Positions 57,972-64,000 of a stretch of 64,000 nucleotides of DNA are shown here, in pieces. Position numbers and translations under genes: made by a program. Source of the DNA: Mesoaciditoga lauensis cd-1655R = DSM 25116 (GTDB taxonomy: Bacteria > Thermotogota > Thermotogae > Mesoaciditogales > Mesoaciditogaceae); the NCBI RefSeq assembly GCF_000745455.1, contig NZ_JQJI01000001.1:62001-126000 (forward strand). Direction: 5' to 3'. The notes beneath the pieces were generated by a model. The model did no database searches. It was not told the origin of the DNA and worked only from the letters and a program-made list of their open reading frames with translations. The stretch's first letter is position 1. Every line of letters begins with the position of its first letter.

Positions 57972-58370
57972 TCACTTTCTATTTGCAACTTTTAATCTTA
58001 CCATGGCACGTTGAATCTTGCCTTCCAAATCTTTTTTGCGCTTTTCATCTTGAATTCTTTCCAATTCCATCTTTGCCTTTTCAAGGGCCCGTTTCGCCCG
58101 CTCTACATCTATTTCATCTGCTCTTTCAGCTGCATCAGATAAAACCGTAAAGGTATTTTGTGAAAACTCTGCTATTCCTCCATGAATGGCGAATATTTCC
58201 CTTTTTCCATCCGCTTTCTCAATTTCCAATTCAGATATCACGAGGGCACCAAGCAAAGGTGCCCTATTTTGAAGCGTTCCCATGGAACCTTCAACGGTTT
58301 TGAATTCTACAAAAGAAGCTTCTCCATCGAAAACACGCTTTTGTGGAGTGATTATTCTCAATCTGAACAC
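57972..58370 (-). CDS. atpC: ATP synthase epsilon subunit
   Basis: 132 residues. The beta-sandwich domain (LRIITPQKRVFDGEASFVEF, then GSMGTLQNRAPLLGAL and IHGGIAEFSQNTFTVLSDAA) is followed by the C-terminal helical pair. Part of the rotor stalk, last gene of the atp operon; pfk follows after nine bases. Confidence 0.94.
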   Translation of the reverse strand: MFRLRIITPQKRVFDGEASFVEFKTVEGSMGTLQNRAPLLGALVISELEIEKADGKREIFAIHGGIAEFSQNTFTVLSDAAERADEIDVERAKRALEKAKMELERIQDEKRKKDLEGKIQRAMVRLKVANRK

Positions 58371-58373
58371 TGT

Positions 58374-60658
<2,285 letters not shown>

Positions 60659-60659
60659 C

Positions 60660-62171
60660 TTATTTCACCTTGAAATTCTTTTTGAATTCCTCGATAGAAG
60701 ACTTCAAATTCTCTTCGATTTCTGGGGTTAAATCCTTGGATTGTTCTATTGCTTTAAGAACGTCAACATGTTTTTCCCTCATGTATGTCAGGAATTCTTC
60801 TTCGAATTTTCTTACTTCTTCTATCTCCAAATCATCAAGGTAGCCTCTTACACCTGTGTAGAGAGAAACCACTTGCTCTTCAAATGGCATTGGGGCGTAC
60901 TGCTCTTGCTTCAAGAGCTCCATAAGGTGTTGCCCTCTGTTTATCTGTGCTTGAGTGGAGGGATCTAATTCGGTTGAAAACTGTGCAAAAGCTTCCAATT
61001 CCCTGAATTGGGCAAGCTCTATTCTTAGATTTCCAGCGACTTTTTTCATAGCCTTAGTCTGAGCCGCACCACCAACCCTTGAAACCGACAGCCCAACGTT
61101 TACGGCTGGTCTGAATCCAGAATAGAAGAGTGATGACTCCAGGTATATCTGTCCATCGGTTATGGATATAACGTTGGTTGGTATGTAGGCGCTCACATCA
61201 TTTGCCTGCGTTTCTATTATTGGCAAAGCCGTCATCGAGCCGCCGCCAAGCTCATCGCTTAAACGTGCTGCTCTTTCCAAAAGCCTTGAATGGAGATAGA
61301 ACACGTCTCCAGGATATGCTTCACGACCAGGTGGTCTTCTCAGAAGCAACGATATTTCCCTGTATGCTACGGCATGCTTGCTCAAATCGTCGTAAACAAT
61401 AAGAGTATCCTTCCCAGAGAACATGAACTCTTCCGCTATAGCCGCCCCCGCATACGGTGCTAAATAAAGCAAAGGAGCCGGATCACTTGCTCCTGCCACA
61501 ACGACCGTTGTGTATTCCATAGCTCCGTATTGCCTTAGCTTTTCAACCGTCCTTGCAACGGCGGCGCCTTTCTGCCCAATGGCGACGTATATACAGTAAA
61601 CGCCTTTTCCCTTTTGATTAATTATCGTGTCAACGGCTATTGCGGTTTTTCCGGTTTGTCTGTCGCCAACTATAAGTTCCCTCTGCCCTCTGCCTATTGG
61701 TATCATGGAGTCTATGGATTTCAAACCAGTTTGCAACGGCGTGTCAACCGGTTGCCTTTCTATGATTCCAACGGCCTTTTTCTCGACAGGTCTCATTTTC
61801 TTTGCAGAGACGGGCTTTCCACCATCTAATGGATTGCCTAAAGGATCTATAACCCTTCCAACGAGTTCTTCTCCGACGGGGACCTCAACAATCCTATGAG
61901 TCCTCTCAACGAGGTCTCCTTCTTTTATATCTTTGTAAGAACCGAGAATAACAACACCAACGTTGTCTTCTTCAAGGTTTATAGCCATTCCCATGCTTCC
62001 GTTTTTGAATTTCACCAGCTCGTTAGACATGACATTTTCAAGTCCATAAACGCGAGCGATTCCATCACCCACCTGAATGACACGACCAACTTCTTTCAGA
62101 TCAGGGACGTTTTCAAAATTCTCTATCTTCTCGCGCAGAACCCTCGTTATCTCGTCTGGGTTTATACGCAT
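60660..62171 (-). CDS. atpA: ATP synthase alpha subunit
   Basis: 503 residues. Non-catalytic F1 subunit: [16 protein letters not shown]-loop, [20 protein letters not shown] and [20 protein letters not shown], then [20 protein letters not shown] and [14 protein letters not shown] with the arginine finger. The start codon is four bases after the atpH stop. Confidence 0.97.
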   Translation of the reverse strand: MRINPDEITRVLREKIENFENVPDLKEVGRVIQVGDGIARVYGLENVMSNELVKFKNGSMGMAINLEEDNVGVVILGSYKDIKEGDLVERTHRIVEVPVGEELVGRVIDPLGNPLDGGKPVSAKKMRPVEKKAVGIIERQPVDTPLQTGLKSIDSMIPIGRGQRELIVGDRQTGKTAIAVDTIINQKGKGVYCIYVAIGQKGAAVARTVEKLRQYGAMEYTTVVVAGASDPAPLLYLAPYAGAAIAEEFMFSGKDTLIVYDDLSKHAVAYREISLLLRRPPGREAYPGDVFYLHSRLLERAARLSDELGGGSMTALPIIETQANDVSAYIPTNVISITDGQIYLESSLFYSGFRPAVNVGLSVSRVGGAAQTKAMKKVAGNLRIELAQFRELEAFAQFSTELDPSTQAQINRGQHLMELLKQEQYAPMPFEEQVVSLYTGVRGYLDDLEIEEVRKFEEEFLTYMREKHVDVLKAIEQSKDLTPEIEENLKSSIEEFKKNFKVK

Positions 62172-62175
62172 TCAA

Positions 62176-62691
62176 TCACCCTCCATACATAAGACTTGCG
62201 GCCTTCTTTAAAGCACCGGCCGCACTCATATCCACTACTGAATCTTCAAAATCTATGACTATGCCTGCCAAAAGCTCTTCTTCTTTTGAAACATCGATAA
62301 CGGGTTCGGTTTTTCTTATTTTTTTCACCAATTTCTCTATTTCTTCTATTTCTTTTTTGTCCAATTCTTGAGCAGTTCTGATCTTCACTTCTTCCTTGTT
62401 GGTTTTCCTCAGCCAAAGTTTCCATGAAACTTCGTAAAGATCTTTGAACATCTTAAAACGCTTGTGTTCAAATATGATCTCAAGTATCCTTTTGCATCTT
62501 TCATCTGTCTTGAAAGATGCAGAAATTAGCTCCGCCTTGAAAGACGGAAGAACGGTTGGATCGTTTAAGAACCTTATCACTTTTTCATCTTTCAAATTTG
62601 CCAACGTTTTCATCGTCTCAAGGCATTGAGTGCTGTTCAATTCAAGAAGAGCTCTCGCATATCTTAAAACTACCGCATGGCTCGTTTTCAT
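62176..62691 (-). CDS. atpH: ATP synthase delta subunit
   Basis: 171 residues, helical N domain (VVLRYARALLELNSTQCLET) and C-terminal part with the family ending DLTYDPEELLAGI-like segment, here KEEELLAGIVIDFEDSVVDM. Links the stator b subunits to the top of F1. It overlaps atpF by four bases. Confidence 0.9.
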   Translation of the reverse strand: MKTSHAVVLRYARALLELNSTQCLETMKTLANLKDEKVIRFLNDPTVLPSFKAELISASFKTDERCKRILEIIFEHKRFKMFKDLYEVSWKLWLRKTNKEEVKIRTAQELDKKEIEEIEKLVKKIRKTEPVIDVSKEEELLAGIVIDFEDSVVDMSAAGALKKAASLMYGG

Positions 62692-63185
62692 TCCTTACCA
62701 CCAAATCTTGAAAGTTGATTCATCAAAAATTCTCTCTTTGACTTGTCATCCAAATCTTTTTGAATGATCTTAGAAGCCAAAGCTATGGTCAATGTCACAA
62801 CTTTAGTTCTCAAAGCTTTTTCAGCTTTCAATTGCTCTTCCGCAATTTCTTTTCTTGCCTTATCGAGCATGCTTGATATTTCATTTTGAACACGTTCTTT
62901 TTCTGATTCTTCGTACTTTTTAACTCTTTCTTTTGCTTCTTCGTACATGGTGTTTATCTTCTCGTTCAAATTCTTCATTTCGAGTTCAGCCTTTTTCTTC
63001 AACTCGTTTGCTTCTTTTCTGGCGTTTTCAGCTTTATCGTACTCTGATTTTATCTCTTCACGCCTTTTGTCAAGCAAGTTCAAGAAAGGCCTATAAAGAT
63101 ATTTGATAAGAAGGTACATCAGCAGAAAGAAACTCATCAACTGCAATATCGATGTACCGTTGAAATTAACGAATACTCCTGACAT
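62688..63185 (-). CDS. atpF: ATP synthase b subunit
   Basis: 165 residues. N-terminal membrane helix (ILQLMSFFLLMYLLIKYLY) followed by a long charged coiled coil (EIKSEYDKAENARKEANELK and so on) and the C-terminal delta-binding part. The peripheral stalk. No second b-like gene is seen in the window. Confidence 0.93.
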   Translation of the reverse strand: MSGVFVNFNGTSILQLMSFFLLMYLLIKYLYRPFLNLLDKRREEIKSEYDKAENARKEANELKKKAELEMKNLNEKINTMYEEAKERVKKYEESEKERVQNEISSMLDKARKEIAEEQLKAEKALRTKVVTLTIALASKIIQKDLDDKSKREFLMNQLSRFGGKE

Positions 63186-63199
63186 CTTCTATCTCTCCA

Positions 63200-63451
63200 T
63201 TAAAAGAGAAGGATCATAAAGGCGATAAGCAAGGAATAAAGACCCGTAGATTCCGCGACGGCCTGAGAAAGCAACATCCTTGTTGTAAGAGTTCCAACCA
63301 TTTCAGGTTGCCTTCCCATAGATTCCATCGCACCTTGACCTATGTGTCCTTCACCTATTGCCGGCCCGATAGCACCTATTCCCATTGCCAAGCCTGCTCC
63401 TACGTATTTTGCGGCTTCTACAACCGCCTGAGCCATAGAAAGTTCTGCCAC
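63200..63451 (-). CDS. atpE: ATP synthase c subunit (Na+-binding type)
   Basis: 83 residues, a hairpin of two membrane helices with loop GRQPEMVG. The ion site is QAVAESTGLYSLL on helix 2, with the Glu, Ser-Thr and Tyr pattern of Na+-binding rings, and GPAIGEGHIG on helix 1, with Glu at the position that is Gln in Ilyobacter. This supports Na+ coupling by inference. The ring stoichiometry cannot be read. Confidence 0.93.
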   Translation of the reverse strand: MAELSMAQAVVEAAKYVGAGLAMGIGAIGPAIGEGHIGQGAMESMGRQPEMVGTLTTRMLLSQAVAESTGLYSLLIAFMILLF

Positions 63452-63468
63452 TTCAATCTCCTCCTTTT

Positions 63469-64000
63469 TTATTGTTCAAGTTGAACGCTTATATAAGCAA
63501 TTGCCAACATCGAAAAAACGAATGCCTGTATGGTACCTACGAAGAACCCAAAAAATCCCCATAGTACCATTGGAACGATCGTGTACTTTGCGAGGTAACT
63601 CAGCATCAACACCATGATGCCACCACCAGCAATGTTTCCAAAAAGCCTTAGAGAATGAGAAACTGGTTTTGCCAGTTCGCCTATAAGGTTCATCGGTAAC
63701 ATAATGGGATTTGGTTCAACAAACCCTTTTAACCACATCTTAAAACCTTTTAGTTTTATCGCGAAGATGTGACTGATGAACAACACCATCACGGCGTAGG
63801 TGACGTTTGTATTCAAATCCCCTGTTGGAGAGGGCCATGTGTCGGTGAATAAATTCAAAACAAGATGATGGTTTGAAACCCCTATACTTATTCCTGGAAT
63901 ACCACCAAGAAGATTGGAAAACAGAATAAAAAGAAAGAGAGTCGTTGAAACGTAAAAAGTGGGTCTGACAAATTCCTTTACGGGGATAACATCTTCAACA
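63469..64000 (-). CDS. atpB: ATP synthase a subunit (3' part, 5' end outside window)
   Basis: The frame is open to the window edge; an in-frame TTG at 63858 is internal, since upstream codons read EDVIPVKEFVRPTFYVSTTL and FSNLLGGIPGISIGVSNHHL, typical of AtpB. The helix with the essential Arg is SHSLRLFGNIAGGG, and the end is MLAIAYISVQLEQ. First gene in the visible B-E-F-H-A-G-D-C order. Confidence 0.94.
   Translation of the reverse strand, partial: VEDVIPVKEFVRPTFYVSTTLFLFILFSNLLGGIPGISIGVSNHHLVLNLFTDTWPSPTGDLNTNVTYAVMVLFISHIFAIKLKGFKMWLKGFVEPNPIMLPMNLIGELAKPVSHSLRLFGNIAGGGIMVLMLSYLAKYTIVPMVLWGFFGFFVGTIQAFVFSMLAIAYISVQLEQ

Overview
The window looks like part of a chromosome from a Thermotogota bacterium, possibly near the Mesoaciditoga/Athalassotoga group. 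That placement is an inference from gene content, the frequent GTG/TTG starts, moderate GC, a pyrophosphate-type phosphofructokinase, a Na+-type ATP synthase c subunit and a small beta-barrel envelope protein; no marker comparison was possible. Coding density is high, genes often overlap by 4-20 bp, and no tRNA, rRNA or CRISPR array was seen.

Layout. 1-1166: end of a nucleoside-type ABC importer. 1526-3193 (-): RqcH/NFACT ribosome quality control protein. 3961-6088 (+): a carboxyltransferase and an MBL-fold hydrolase. 6369-8249 (-): orphan sugar-binding protein and CoaE. 8307-8714 (+): OsmC. 8693-19027 (-): LigA, HD-GYP protein, TrmFO, RsbW-like kinase, PucR-type regulator, QueH, transketolase and two degenerate nitrilase-fold genes. 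19462-21462 (-): CopB-type metal ATPase. 21655-22228: internally deleted IS4-type element. 22357-34361 (+): rpmH-rnpA-yidD-yidC-jag, then ftcD, hutI, rlmH, a CorC-type protein, cdd, a secreted GH13 amylase, a DUF4139-like protein, yqeK and a degenerate LytR-like protein. 34894-36114: arcA. 36166-37090: a small gene plus fliS behind a sigma-28-like promoter. 37736-49595 (+): flagellar operon (motE-like, fliK, flgD, flgE, flbD, motA, motB, fliL, fliM, fliY) running into uvrB and rnhB. 64000 down to 49577 (-): complete ATP synthase set apart from the 5' end of atpB, then pfk, AMMECR1, an unknown gene, minD, minE, yjbQ, a barrel protein, obgE, nadD, a dipeptide epimerase, a DHFR-like gene and a MarR regulator.

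The most unusual content is a family of dispersed, strongly self-complementary repeats of about 175 bp (module A). Five copies lie in gaps at 1.2, 3.3, 19.1, 34.4 and 37.3 kb. Several differences between copies are matched on both arms, so base pairing appears to be maintained. A second palindromic module (B) accompanies three copies, complete at 3532-3714 and as a half elsewhere. No transposase sits next to them.

Other points of interest are a motE-like gene split by a -1 frameshift exactly at an A AAA AAA heptamer, a tandem pair of nitrilase-fold proteins that have lost catalytic residues, a LytR-like protein lacking the family's Arg/Asp pair, and a sigma-28-type promoter ahead of fliS.
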